Positions 27,197 through 36,702 of a stretch of DNA of 64,000 nt are shown piece after piece. The position numbers and the translations under genes were made by a program. Under the pieces are notes generated by a model. The model was not told the origin of the DNA, ran no database searches, and saw only the letters and a program-made list of their open reading frames with translations. Origin of the DNA: CAZPQK01 sp964588695 (GTDB taxonomy: Bacteria > Krumholzibacteriota > Krumholzibacteriia > WVZY01 > JAKEHA01); assembly GCA_964588695.1 (NCBI GenBank), contig CAZPQK010000007.1:62001-126000 (forward strand), read 5' to 3'. How positions within the stretch are numbered: the first letter of the stretch is position 1; every line of letters begins with the position of its first letter.

Positions 27197-27999
27197 GGCG
27201 TATTCTCATTGCAGTCTTCACCGCATCGGTGTTAATCGCGCCAGGTCGATCGGACGCACAAGACATGACTCCGACAGACACAACCGTGGTCGAAACCACC
27301 GAAGTGAAACGCCAAAAAGCCAAAGGCGTTAAACACAAGAGCCTGAGCTTTCTGCGCGATAACCGCGTGTTCGTCCGAGCCCAACTCGACCAGCTCAAGT
27401 TGCAGGTCACTCGCACCCGCGAAGGGCGTGCGCAAGACTTGAACGCGCGTTACTTGTTGCTTCAAGAAATGTCGCAGGCAATCGCCGCGGCGAGCGACAC
27501 AGTGGGCGCACAGCACGGGGTAATGGGAGACACCGAACTGTTGGATTCCGTGGGCGATCTTGCCGACCTGGAGTCGCAATTAAGCGCGATGGAACAACTT
27601 CTGGCCGAACAGCGGCAGCGGTTGTTGCTTCTGGAGCAGGACTTTCTGGGGCACCAGGAGTCCGCCATGGTCATTGTTGTTCGCGGGCTGGCCGACAAAG
27701 GAATTCCAAGTGTGGTCAAGATCAGCGAAGGCGTAAACCTGATTGAAGTCCCCCTGAGCCACGAACAACAGGAATCGCTTCGCATGGGTGGCATCGCCCA
27801 GGTCTATCACGAGTTCGTCGAACCGCGGCCGCACGAGTTCGAGATTCGTTTCGATGGCGGTGGATGGAATCCGGCGATCGTTCATCCGATCGTGGTTGAA
27901 GCCGCACGTGATCGCTTGACGTTCCTCGAACTGGACTTAACTAACCTGAATCGCGCTTCTGCCGACGCTGGCATTCGCGCCAACGTGTGGTACCGATAG
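27184..27999 (+). CDS. Exported coiled-coil protein, unknown function
   Basis: A 271-residue protein. The start at 27184 gives a clean signal peptide (ERLGRILIAVFTASVLIAPG). The frame is open upstream to 27103 inside the previous gene. A coiled coil rich in Gln, Leu and Arg spans about residues 60-160 (LSAMEQLLAEQRQRLLLLEQ), followed by a beta-rich C-terminal domain. It overlaps its neighbour and is followed 13 bases later by the giant TPR gene, so it is probably a periplasmic structural part of the same machine. Confidence 0.68.
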   Translation: MERLGRILIAVFTASVLIAPGRSDAQDMTPTDTTVVETTEVKRQKAKGVKHKSLSFLRDNRVFVRAQLDQLKLQVTRTREGRAQDLNARYLLLQEMSQAIAAASDTVGAQHGVMGDTELLDSVGDLADLESQLSAMEQLLAEQRQRLLLLEQDFLGHQESAMVIVVRGLADKGIPSVVKISEGVNLIEVPLSHEQQESLRMGGIAQVYHEFVEPRPHEFEIRFDGGGWNPAIVHPIVVEAARDRLTFLELDLTNLNRASADAGIRANVWYR

Positions 28000-28012
28000 A
28001 AAGCAAACTAAG

Positions 28013-31000
28013 ATGCAACGATGGTCTGTCGGTATCCTTTGCGCAGCAACTGCGCTCGCCACACTTGCGCCCGCGCGCGCGCAGGTTGTGGTTGGCAATG
28101 ACACAACATTGTCGGCAACCAGCGCCGAGCTAACCGCCGAGCAGTGGAGCGCTTATCACCTGGGCCGCGCAGTTAACCTGTGGCACTTTGGAGACCTGCC
28201 CGCGGCGATCACCGCCCTCGAACAGGTCGAAACCCACCGAAGCTCGGGTTACTCCGAAAGCGATCGCGCTGCTTTCTTGCTCGCGGTCGCGTACCTCGAG
28301 GACGGGAACCACGCTCGATTACTTGCGCATGTGGAAGCGGCCGGCGATAGCGAAGGATCGATCTTCCGTCAATGGGTAGCCTTCTGCGGCGCCGCGAATG
28401 GCGCTGGGGCCACTCCCCCGACTAAGTTACCGGGCGCTGCGATCATGGTGGCGAACGCGTGGCTACAAGCCGGTCGCGCCGCTGATGCGTTCGACTTGTT
28501 ATCTAAGACTTCCGCGGACGGTTCGCTCACCGCAGTTCACCTTTACGTGCACGCGCGCGCAGCCGCGGCGAGCAACCGCAACGCACAAGCGATGTGGCGT
28601 CAGCTCGCCGATCGCAAACCAACCTCTCGCCTCGAAGCAGATCTTGTCGCCATCGCGGCAATTCGCCTGGCGTCTGCTAGCGAACAGCCCGACCTGGGCC
28701 GACTGGATCGCGTCCCCGAGGGATCGCGTTACTATCCGCGAGCGCTGCACGTACGCGCGCTTCGATCACTGGAGCATGGCGACACCACTTCTGCGCACCG
28801 AGATTTGACAACCATTGCGCGCGACTTTCCAGACTATCCGTTGCGGCGTCAGGCAGCTTTGGAAGCAGGCGCCCAACATATGAACGCGGCCGCGTGGTCC
28901 GAGGCATACCGCTGGTTTGCCGCATCGGATTCGAGTTGGCACACCGACGTTCGCCAACTTCGCGCCCTTACGACAGAGTCCGGGGCCGGCGCGGCGTGGA
29001 CCTATTGGGACCAGGCGAGTAACTGGACCTCTGAAGTTCGCTTGGACCCGACTGCGATCTTTGCCGATCTCAGCCAATCCGCGATTGCTACCCGCGACCT
29101 GCGACGTGACCAGCACCCGCAGCTACAACCGGGATCGGTCGGAAAACTCTGGCCGCAAAGCACCACTGTGCTTCGGGTGCTACCCAACCATGAGCCCGAC
29201 GCCGACGAGTGGCGCACGCTGCGCGCGGCGATCAGCGAGCGTGACGTGGCTGCCCAGGAGCTTCGCGATCACCAGCGCCAAACGACGGCTCTGGTCAACG
29301 AGATTCAACAGAAGCTTCGGTACTACGGAACAGGTAAAGAAGCCACAGATTCCAGTATTGAAGCCCTCGGCGCTGCCGCTGCGAGACTGGAACTTCTCCT
29401 GGCACGGCTCGACGCCGTGGTTGCCCAACTAGAATCGACCCGTGACCAGGCGCTACTGGACATCGCAGAGCGCACGCGAACCATGGTGGCCAATCTTCAC
29501 CACGATGTCATTTTTGTCCGGGCGCTACGCCACTTTTACGTCGACGGCCCACAGCAGTATCGGCCCGAGAAATTTCCAGACGGTGTGCCGAGTCCGGCGT
29601 CATTACTTTCCGCGGAACAAGCACTCATGGTCGAAGCGGAAGCCTTTGTTACGGCGTTCGCCGAGCACTACCCAATGGTTATTGCGCGGTCGTTCAATGA
29701 CATCTGGAAACCACGACTAACCGGCGACGCAAGTGGGCTTCACGGTGAGCTCTTGATGGAACTAGCGCGAGCTCGCGGCATCGGCGTCGATATTGATTCG
29801 ACTCTCGCGTGGTTTGGCGACGACCCAAGATTGCGTGCGGCCCAGCGTCAGGAGTCCGCGCTACTCGCCACATTGGATTCGCTCGACGTAATGCAGCACG
29901 GGCTACGCATGACTATCGCGGCGGCCGTGTCCGAACGCGGCTTGCAGGCTCTCAATCGGGAGCGCGAAGCCATCGACTATCACCTGGCCGACGCCGCGTA
30001 TGAGATGGCGGTAGCTGCTGCAGCCGATACCGCGAGCGATGCCGAGTTGTTACGCGATCGCGCGATTGCGCATTTGGACACAATGCTTTTCCGCCACCCC
30101 GAGTCTATTGCCCGCGGTGAGTCCCGGTTTCGCCTGGCTGATCTGAAACTCATGAAAGCCCGCGACGACTTTCAGACTAAGATGGCGGAATTCTTGGGCG
30201 AAGCACCCAGCGCTGATGACTTGGAAAACCGCTCCCTTGCACCGTTTGTCGACTATGGCCCCGCCGTAACCTTGTACCGGGACATCCTGGACCAGGATCA
30301 CCAGTTTCCCCACATGGACGCGGTGTTGTTTAACCTCGGCATGATTCTGTCCGACGATGGGCAACCCGAAGCATCTTCGTTTTTGGAACGAATGGTTGCC
30401 GAACACCCCAACTCGCCCCACGCCCAGGAGGCGTACCTGCGTTTGGGTGGCGACCGCTTTGCACAAAAAGACTACGCGGGGTGCGTGGCTTACTTCGAAG
30501 CCGCCACCCAAGGCAGCGACCCGTCCCTTAGCGCCATCGCGCTGTACAAACTTGGTTGGGCGCGATTCGAAGAGGACCAGTTTCTGCCGGCCGCGGACGC
30601 GTTCGGCGATCTTATTGACCTCTACGGAGACCACACCGAAATCGCTGCCAAGATGGATTTGCGCGACGAGGCAGAAGAGTATCTGGTCCACTCGCTCGCC
30701 CGTGCGGGCGGCGCCGATGCGTTTTCCGCCTACTTTTCGGCCCAGTCGAACCCGGAAACGGAACAACAAATCCTGATGCAGTTGGCGCACCTGATGCGAT
30801 CCACCAGTCAATTCGATCAGGCAGTGGCTTGCGACCAACTGTGGCTGGAACGCTACCCGCATGACGAACAGACGTTGGAAGTCGGCGAGCGTTTAGTGGC
30901 GACCTATCGGCGATGGAACAAGCCGGATGTCGCTCGCAACGCTAAAAAGGACTTAGCTCCCTTGTTTATGCCCGGCAGCGACTGGTATCGCGCCAATAAA

Positions 31001-32794
31001 AGCGACACCCTGCGCGCCCGCGGGTTAGAGTTCGCTCAATCCGCTTACCGCGAAGCCGCGGCGCATCACCACAAGTTGGCTCGCTCGAACGGCGCGTCGC
31101 AAAGCTGGCAGTTGGCGTTGGAAAACTATCACGAATATCTGAACGCCTGGCCAAAAGCCGACGACGCACCGCGGATGCATTTTTTTGCGGGCGAAGCCGC
31201 CGGACAACTCAACGACTACCCGGTCGCGTTGGATCACTTTCAAACCGCTGCTCGAAACGACACTGGCTCGGTTGCAATCGAAGCGTCCTGGCAGGCAATT
31301 GCAGTGACCGACGAATGGTATCGCAAGATTGCAAGCGTGGGCACGACGGGATCTGACAGCCTTGCCAACCTGATCATTGTGTCCGGAGAGGACTTCGTGA
31401 CGCGACACCCGCACGACAAGCGCGCGGCTGACATCGTGTGGCGACAGGGTAACGTCGCCTACGCTCATCAATGGTACCAGCAAGCTGCGGTTTCGTTTGC
31501 GCGTCTCGCCGAGCAATATGCGGGCGACAAGCGCGCGCTCCAGTCCTCGCGCATGAGCGGCGACGCGCGCTACCAGTTGGAAGAATTTGAGCTGGCGGGA
31601 CAACGCTACCAGCAGACGCTTAGCCTGGCCCGTGCCGCGCAAGCCGACACCGTCATCACCGCTATGGAAAAAGCAATTCCCGTTTGCTTCTACAAGCATG
31701 CCGAAAGCATCGCCGCCGACAATGAAAAGAAAGCCGCACCGCTGTTCGCACGGGTCGCGCGCGAGTGGCCCCAGTTCCCCCACGCTGACAAGGCACTTTA
31801 TCGGTCTGGGCTCGGGTTTGCCGCCGACAAACGTAGCAATGAAGCCACACAGGCATGGGAGGCGCTTCTGGCGCGTCATCCTCAAAGCGAGTTCGCCCGC
31901 GACGCTGCCATCCAGATTGCGACTACTCACGAATCGGCCGGCAACGTCGTCAGCGCCGCTAGTGCGTATGAGCGCTTCTCGGTGTTGTATCCGCAAGACC
32001 CGGACGCGGCGGACGCGTTACTCAAAGCCGCGGACCTGCTGGCGAGTTCTGGCGACGAACCCGCTGCCGACGCGGTTCGCGATCGTTTCTTGGAACGGTT
32101 CCCCGAGCGGACCGACGTCGCCATGGAGATTCGGGTGCAACGCGCCGAACGCGATCTCGCCAACGTCGGTAACGGCGGCGCGAGTATTTCTGCCCTACTC
32201 GGCAAGGGCGCGGCCGTCGGATCGCCCCAAACCAACCTGCAAGCGTACTTGGATCTGGCTAAGGCCAATCCACAACTAGCTTCGCCCCGCGTGCTTGCAC
32301 AGGTGGACTATTTCCAAGCCGAAGCCATGCTTCCGACATACGAAGCCATGCGCCTGACCCAGCCGCTGGAAAAATCGATCGAAGCCAAGAAGGCGGCAAT
32401 GGAGTCGTTGGTGGCGATGTACAACAAGTGCACCGAACACAAGATCAGCGAATACTCGCGGGCATCGGCCCACCGAATAGGGCAAGCGCTCATTGAATTT
32501 GGAGACGCATTGTGGGAAAGCGAGCGCCCCGCCGAACTTAGTGGTGACGACTTAATGGCCTACGACGAAGTACTGGAAGAACAAACCTGGGAGTTCTACG
32601 ACCGCGGAGAGGCGGTGTGGTCGCAATTATTGCGGCAGGTAGGCGATACGGAAAAAGATCCAGGAAACTGGATTGCACGAACGCAGGCGACGTTGTGGCC
32701 GCGACTTTCCCAAAAGTTCATGTATCGACCCGAGATGGATTACCCGCTGGTGCGAGCGACGCCGCCCGAAGCGCCTCAAACCGCGAGCAAGTAG
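28013..32794 (+). CDS. Giant periplasmic TPR-repeat protein
   Basis: A 1593-residue exported protein; signal peptide ends ARAQ (residue 24). Nearly the whole length is helical. TPR or Sel1-like repeats are recognisable mainly between about residues 680 and 1400 (for example ALYKLGWARFEEDQFLPAA, HFFAGEAAGQLNDYPVALDH), and a long coiled stretch lies near 400-490. Such proteins act as scaffolds. Together with the following TPR lipoprotein, ExbB, two ExbD and AgmX-like genes, it resembles the large TPR component (AgmK/GltI type) of the Myxococcus Agl-Glt machinery. Equivalence is inferred from gene order and domain type only. Confidence 0.85.
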   Translation: MQRWSVGILCAATALATLAPARAQVVVGNDTTLSATSAELTAEQWSAYHLGRAVNLWHFGDLPAAITALEQVETHRSSGYSESDRAAFLLAVAYLEDGNHARLLAHVEAAGDSEGSIFRQWVAFCGAANGAGATPPTKLPGAAIMVANAWLQAGRAADAFDLLSKTSADGSLTAVHLYVHARAAAASNRNAQAMWRQLADRKPTSRLEADLVAIAAIRLASASEQPDLGRLDRVPEGSRYYPRALHVRALRSLEHGDTTSAHRDLTTIARDFPDYPLRRQAALEAGAQHMNAAAWSEAYRWFAASDSSWHTDVRQLRALTTESGAGAAWTYWDQASNWTSEVRLDPTAIFADLSQSAIATRDLRRDQHPQLQPGSVGKLWPQSTTVLRVLPNHEPDADEWRTLRAAISERDVAAQELRDHQRQTTALVNEIQQKLRYYGTGKEATDSSIEALGAAAARLELLLARLDAVVAQLESTRDQALLDIAERTRTMVANLHHDVIFVRALRHFYVDGPQQYRPEKFPDGVPSPASLLSAEQALMVEAEAFVTAFAEHYPMVIARSFNDIWKPRLTGDASGLHGELLMELARARGIGVDIDSTLAWFGDDPRLRAAQRQESALLATLDSLDVMQHGLRMTIAAAVSERGLQALNREREAIDYHLADAAYEMAVAAAADTASDAELLRDRAIAHLDTMLFRHPESIARGESRFRLADLKLMKARDDFQTKMAEFLGEAPSADDLENRSLAPFVDYGPAVTLYRDILDQDHQFPHMDAVLFNLGMILSDDGQPEASSFLERMVAEHPNSPHAQEAYLRLGGDRFAQKDYAGCVAYFEAATQGSDPSLSAIALYKLGWARFEEDQFLPAADAFGDLIDLYGDHTEIAAKMDLRDEAEEYLVHSLARAGGADAFSAYFSAQSNPETEQQILMQLAHLMRSTSQFDQAVACDQLWLERYPHDEQTLEVGERLVATYRRWNKPDVARNAKKDLAPLFMPGSDWYRANKSDTLRARGLEFAQSAYREAAAHHHKLARSNGASQSWQLALENYHEYLNAWPKADDAPRMHFFAGEAAGQLNDYPVALDHFQTAARNDTGSVAIEASWQAIAVTDEWYRKIASVGTTGSDSLANLIIVSGEDFVTRHPHDKRAADIVWRQGNVAYAHQWYQQAAVSFARLAEQYAGDKRALQSSRMSGDARYQLEEFELAGQRYQQTLSLARAAQADTVITAMEKAIPVCFYKHAESIAADNEKKAAPLFARVAREWPQFPHADKALYRSGLGFAADKRSNEATQAWEALLARHPQSEFARDAAIQIATTHESAGNVVSAASAYERFSVLYPQDPDAADALLKAADLLASSGDEPAADAVRDRFLERFPERTDVAMEIRVQRAERDLANVGNGGASISALLGKGAAVGSPQTNLQAYLDLAKANPQLASPRVLAQVDYFQAEAMLPTYEAMRLTQPLEKSIEAKKAAMESLVAMYNKCTEHKISEYSRASAHRIGQALIEFGDALWESERPAELSGDDLMAYDEVLEEQTWEFYDRGEAVWSQLLRQVGDTEKDPGNWIARTQATLWPRLSQKFMYRPEMDYPLVRATPPEAPQTASK

Positions 32795-32874
32795 CGGTGG
32801 GAACGCTGCTTGCGTAGTAGCAACGGCAACCAATCCGCCACATTAGAAGTAGCAACAAGGAACAACGAGGAACC

Positions 32875-33762
32875 ATGCGCATGAAGTACGCGCAGACATA
32901 TCTCGCTTTTGCACGGCCACGCCTGGCTTTGGTCGGGGTACTGGCACTGCTGGCTGCAGGTTGCAGCAGTGGCGGTCGCTCACAGAACAGCGCCAGTCGC
33001 GCCATCATGGACGGCGGCAAGGTGAATCCGGAGAAAATGGCCGCCGCCTTAATGGAAGCACGCGCGAATGGACGCGTTCAGCCGGGCGAGCCTTATTGGC
33101 CGTACCGGATAGGAGAGCTATATACCGCGGCCGATTCAACCGACAAGGCCATCGCCAATTTGCAGGCGGCGTTGGAAGTCGACCCTGGATACGCGCCCGC
33201 GGCAGCGTTGCTTTCGAAGCTTTTTTACGACCGAGGAAACTTCAACTCGGCAATTGTTCTGCTCGATGATTATCTCGCGAATAACCAGGACGCTCCCGAT
33301 GCACTCCGCGCGGCTCTCGCGTTGCACCTGGAAGCACTTGGCGACGTCGACCGCGCCAATCTGGTGTTGGCGAGTTGCACCGAAGGCAGTCATGAGGTTC
33401 GTTCGACACGGGCGTACTTAACCCTTCGCGGCGACGACCCCACGTCGGGGCTAAAAGACGCCGAACAGGCGCTGCAAACCAATGGTAAGAGCGCCGTGAA
33501 TCACAACAACTACGGCATCGCGCTTCTCTTTTCCGGAAAACCCCACGAAGCTCGCAAGTCGTTCTTGCGAGCGCTTGATCTGGACGAGCATCTGGCCGGC
33601 GCGCTTTACAACATGGCCATCGTGGAGACGTTCTACTTCTTCAACGAAGAAGCCGGCCGCACCTGGTTTACCCGCTACCAGCAATACTCCAACGACGACC
33701 CCGACGATTTGGCCACCGCGCTGGGTATTAACGTCGGTGCCATCCATAGCGAGGACAACTAA
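32875..33762 (+). CDS. TPR-repeat lipoprotein
   Basis: A 295-residue protein with a lipobox ending in Cys30 (LLAAGCSSGG). It carries about five TPR units (YRIGELYTAADSTDKAIANL, AALALHLEALGDVDRANLVL, NNYGIALLFSGKPHEARKSF). It probably sits at the inner face of the outer membrane and bridges the motor to outer components. Its TAATG stop overlaps the next start. The 80 bases upstream show no terminator, so it probably stays in the same transcript as the giant TPR gene. Confidence 0.85.
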   Translation: MRMKYAQTYLAFARPRLALVGVLALLAAGCSSGGRSQNSASRAIMDGGKVNPEKMAAALMEARANGRVQPGEPYWPYRIGELYTAADSTDKAIANLQAALEVDPGYAPAAALLSKLFYDRGNFNSAIVLLDDYLANNQDAPDALRAALALHLEALGDVDRANLVLASCTEGSHEVRSTRAYLTLRGDDPTSGLKDAEQALQTNGKSAVNHNNYGIALLFSGKPHEARKSFLRALDLDEHLAGALYNMAIVETFYFFNEEAGRTWFTRYQQYSNDDPDDLATALGINVGAIHSEDN

Positions 33763-34049
33763 TGAAGCTCGTTCTCACGGCCGGAATACTTCTTATGCTT
33801 TGGTCGTCGCTCGCGGCGGCGCAGCAGCGCAAACCAGATGCTGTTCGTACGCTCACCGACATAAACATCGAAGGTGAGATTGCGGTCCCCCAGGTGCTTT
33901 TCATCACTTCTCGCGACTATCCGCGTTTTCGTGACGGTCTCGGAAAACAGCTACGAATGACTTCTCTAGACGTGGCACGTTCCATTAACGTGCCGACCCG
34001 CCTGCGTGTGATCGCGCGGGCTCAACACATGCAGGAGGACAAACCATGA
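33762..34049 (+). CDS. Small exported protein of unknown function
   Basis: A 95-residue protein with a signal peptide ending AAAQ. The remaining 75 residues hold a short conserved-looking stretch (TDINIEGEIAVPQVLFITSRD) that could form a single strand-helix unit. It overlaps the TPR lipoprotein gene at its start and the ExbB gene by four bases at its end, which argues that it is a real part of the motor complex. Confidence 0.68.
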   Translation: MKLVLTAGILLMLWSSLAAAQQRKPDAVRTLTDINIEGEIAVPQVLFITSRDYPRFRDGLGKQLRMTSLDVARSINVPTRLRVIARAQHMQEDKP

Positions 34050-34672
34050 ATCCGCTAAGTGCTTTTGCCGGCTTCTTCACCAACGGTGGCCCGTTTATGT
34101 ACGTGATCCTTGCCACCGGTGTCGCAATTCTGGCGCTGGCCGCTGAACGCTTTTTTGTGATCGGCCGCGCGGCTTCGGTTAATAGCAAGAAGTTCACGCG
34201 CGACGTCTTGCGGTTGCTTAGCAACGGCGATCTCAACGGCGCCGCTAACTTGTGCAAGAAGGTTAAAGGGCCGGTTGCAACCGTTGCTCACGCCATCATT
34301 GTGCGAGGCGACCATGACGAAGAGAAACTACACAACGCCGCCGACGGAGCAGCCACCATCGTACTGCCCAAGCTGTCGAAACGGCTTCCCTATCTGAGCA
34401 TGCTGGCCAACTCGGCGACCTTGCTAGGGCTGTTGGGAACAATCTTTGGATTGACGACTGCGTTTTCGGCGGTGGGCGCCGCCGACCCCGCACAGCGCTC
34501 GGCGTTCCTCGCTGCGGGTATCTCGCAAGCGCTTAACACGACCGCGTTTGGCTTGATTGTCGCGGTACCGACGCTCCTGCTTCACGGCTTTCTGGTGAGC
34601 AAGGTCGAAGCGGTGGTCGAAAATATCGACGAAGCCAGCGTTAAGATCATCGACGCCGTACGCGGCAACTAG
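34046..34672 (+). CDS. MotA/TolQ/ExbB family proton-channel protein
   Basis: A 208-residue inner-membrane protein with three hydrophobic helices (about 15-35, 115-140, 158-182). It shows the family motifs GLLGTIFGLTTAF in the second helix and ISQALNTTAFGLIVAVPTLL in the third, with the paired Thr that lines the proton path. It would form the pentameric stator with ExbD-type partners encoded immediately downstream and drive work in the envelope from the proton gradient. Confidence 0.93.
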   Translation: MNPLSAFAGFFTNGGPFMYVILATGVAILALAAERFFVIGRAASVNSKKFTRDVLRLLSNGDLNGAANLCKKVKGPVATVAHAIIVRGDHDEEKLHNAADGAATIVLPKLSKRLPYLSMLANSATLLGLLGTIFGLTTAFSAVGAADPAQRSAFLAAGISQALNTTAFGLIVAVPTLLLHGFLVSKVEAVVENIDEASVKIIDAVRGN

Positions 34673-34678
34673 ATCGTC

Positions 34679-35125
34679 ATGCGCAAACGACACGCACGTA
34701 CGTTTCGAAATCTGGTCGAGAACGACCTGGAGATCATGCCGCTGATGAACCTGTTCGTGGCCATGATTCCTATGCTGTTGATCTCGGCCGTCTTCTTGAA
34801 CGTGACGGTTATTGATATGAAGGCACCGTCGGACGCCGCGGCTGCGAGCAGCAACAAGCCGCGGCTGAATCTGGCGGTGACGATCAAAGACAACCATTTT
34901 GTGATTGAAGGGCGTGGCTTGCAGAAGCGCGTGATTGCGCGCGCCAACGACGACGCGGATGAACAGCTGGGTAACGCCCTCACGCAGGTCGCGTCGCAAC
35001 ACCCCGACAACGTAGACATTATGATTATCTCGCAGCCCAACACCAACTACGGCGACATCGTCGCGGTTATGGACATCTCGCGCGAAAGCGGGCTGCCCTC
35101 GGTGTCACTGCTGGGAGACGAATAG
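34679..35125 (+). CDS. ExbD/TolR-like protein lacking the proton-relay Asp
   Basis: A 148-residue protein with one N-terminal transmembrane helix and a periplasmic domain. The usual TM motif P-L-x-D is here PLMNLFVAMIPMLL, with Asn24 at the position of the essential Asp. The second ExbD-like protein next door keeps its Asp. The start at 34679 lies six bases after the ExbB stop. It probably pairs with the second ExbD in a mixed dimer, as AglQ and AglS are thought to in Myxococcus. Confidence 0.85.
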   Translation: MRKRHARTFRNLVENDLEIMPLMNLFVAMIPMLLISAVFLNVTVIDMKAPSDAAAASSNKPRLNLAVTIKDNHFVIEGRGLQKRVIARANDDADEQLGNALTQVASQHPDNVDIMIISQPNTNYGDIVAVMDISRESGLPSVSLLGDE

Positions 35126-35133
35126 GAGCGGCT

Positions 35134-35637
35134 ATGGCCATCCGCAGACATGGAAGACGAAACTATCGCGGCGGTGTTCGCAAAGGGTTCACGCCTTTGC
35201 GATTGACGTCGATGATGGATATTCTAACCGTGCTCCTTTTATTCTTGTTAAAGAGCTTTGTGGTCGAAGGTGAAGTTATTACCCCGATTCCGGGTGTCGA
35301 GCTTCCCGAGTCGTCTAGCGACACCACACCCGAGTCCTCCGTAGTCATCGCCATCTTTGACAACTCGGTGATGATCGAGGGTGTGGAAATCGCCAGTATA
35401 AACGACTCGGTAGCGTCCGACGACCTGTTGATAGACGCGCTTGCCGATCACCTCGACGCTTCGCGCGAGAAAGTAATTGCGATCGCCCGGCAACGCGGCA
35501 GCGAAGAAGAGTTTTCCGGGAAAGTCGCTATTCAAGGCGATCGGGACATTGACTTCGCGATTCTGCAACGTGTCATGTATACATGCAGTTACACCGGCTA
35601 CGAAAACATTTCTCTAGCCGTGATTGGAACGTCGTAA
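35134..35637 (+). CDS. ExbD/TolR-like protein with intact TM Asp
   Basis: A 167-residue protein with a basic N-terminus, one helix (SMMDILTVLLLFLLKSF) containing Asp29, the likely protonatable residue, and an acidic periplasmic domain. AGGAGCGG precedes the ATG. Its stop overlaps the start of the AgmX-like gene by one base (TAATG). With the ExbB and the Asn-containing ExbD it makes a three-protein proton-driven motor of the one-TolQ, two-TolR layout. Confidence 0.9.
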   Translation: MAIRRHGRRNYRGGVRKGFTPLRLTSMMDILTVLLLFLLKSFVVEGEVITPIPGVELPESSSDTTPESSVVIAIFDNSVMIEGVEIASINDSVASDDLLIDALADHLDASREKVIAIARQRGSEEEFSGKVAIQGDRDIDFAILQRVMYTCSYTGYENISLAVIGTS

Positions 35638-36617
35638 TGGCTGCGATCGCCGCGAACAAATATCATCAGTCGATGTGGGGCGAGATCGATCGCCTTTTGC
35701 GCAACTGTTTCATCGGGTCGAGCATCCTGGGCGTTGTCTTGTTGATCATGGTCTTTGTGGTGCCCAAACCGATACCGGAAGAGGCCACGATTGAGCAACT
35801 TCCTGAACGGGTAGCTCGTTTGATTCTGGAAAAGCCCAAGGCCAAGGCTCCGGCGCTGCCCACCCCAGAGAAAGTCGTGATGGAGCAACCCAAAGTCGAG
35901 CCAAGAAAGCAGCCCGAAACCAAACCGAAACCACGGCGACGCACCAGTAAACCCAAAGTCGCCGAAAACATTGGCAAGGCTGGACGCGAGAAAGCACAAA
36001 AAGAGGTCACCCAGAATCTGGCGCAAGTCACAGGCTCGTTAGACAAAGTCATGGACAACCTGGAAAAGTCATTGCCGGCAGCCACTGACGACGCCGGAGA
36101 CAAAAAGCCAACGAAGCGCCGGCGACGCGTTCGCGGCGGCCGCAAGAGTAGCCAGGTCGCTTCGGTCGGCGGAGTAACCGGGATTTCCGACGCAGACGTT
36201 TCTAGCTCCGCCATCGATGGTGAAGGAATTAGTATTGCCGCAATCACTGACATCGCGGTTAGCGACGACGGCGGTGACCCTTCGTCACCCGGCTCGTCGG
36301 CGAGTGCATCCGGTGGATCCAACAACTATCGCAGCAACGAATCGTTACTGGCGGCCGTTCGGCGATACGCGCCAGGAATCCAATTTTGCTACGATAACGA
36401 ACTCAAGAAAGACCCCAGCTTGCGCGGCAAACTGGTCGTGAACATTACCGTCGAAGCCAACGGTACCGTGAGCGGCGTCGACGTCGTTGACGATACTCTG
36501 GGCTCCGGCGCGGTACGCAACTGTGTACTCGCTCAGATTCGAGGATGGAAACTTCCCGAAATTCCGGAGGGCGTGGTGAGCTTCAAAGCACCGTTCGTGT
36601 TTACCCCGCCGAACTAA
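35637..36617 (+). CDS. AgmX/PglI C-terminal (TonB-like) domain protein
   Basis: A 326-residue protein with a single TM helix at about 25-43, a long periplasmic linker rich in Pro, Lys and Glu (about 46-130), a Ser/Gly-rich spacer, and a C-terminal domain from about 230. That domain contains IQFCYDNELKKDP and VRNCVLAQIRGW, the paired Cys of the AgmX/PglI family, related to TonB C-terminal domains. It would carry force from the ExbB/ExbD motor to outer-membrane partners. The start at 35637 overlaps the previous stop; an upstream in-frame ATG at 35583 lies inside the ExbD gene. A strong terminator follows. Confidence 0.88.
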   Translation: MAAIAANKYHQSMWGEIDRLLRNCFIGSSILGVVLLIMVFVVPKPIPEEATIEQLPERVARLILEKPKAKAPALPTPEKVVMEQPKVEPRKQPETKPKPRRRTSKPKVAENIGKAGREKAQKEVTQNLAQVTGSLDKVMDNLEKSLPAATDDAGDKKPTKRRRRVRGGRKSSQVASVGGVTGISDADVSSSAIDGEGISIAAITDIAVSDDGGDPSSPGSSASASGGSNNYRSNESLLAAVRRYAPGIQFCYDNELKKDPSLRGKLVVNITVEANGTVSGVDVVDDTLGSGAVRNCVLAQIRGWKLPEIPEGVVSFKAPFVFTPPN

Positions 36618-36643
36618 ACAGTGCTTTGGCAGCTATTTACAGC

Positions 36644-36680
36644 AAGGGCGCGTCGGAGTTAAACCGGCGCGCCCTTGTTG
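36644..36680 (+). terminator. Terminator at the end of the 20-kb envelope gene run
   Basis: A 13-base stem (36644-36656 with 36664-36676, one G-T pair) and a 7-base loop (AGTTAAA) are followed by GTTGTTGG. It also faces the convergent gene ending at 36703, and may serve both. Confidence 0.8.
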
Positions 36681-36702
36681 TTGGCCACCTGATAACGCGA
36701 CG

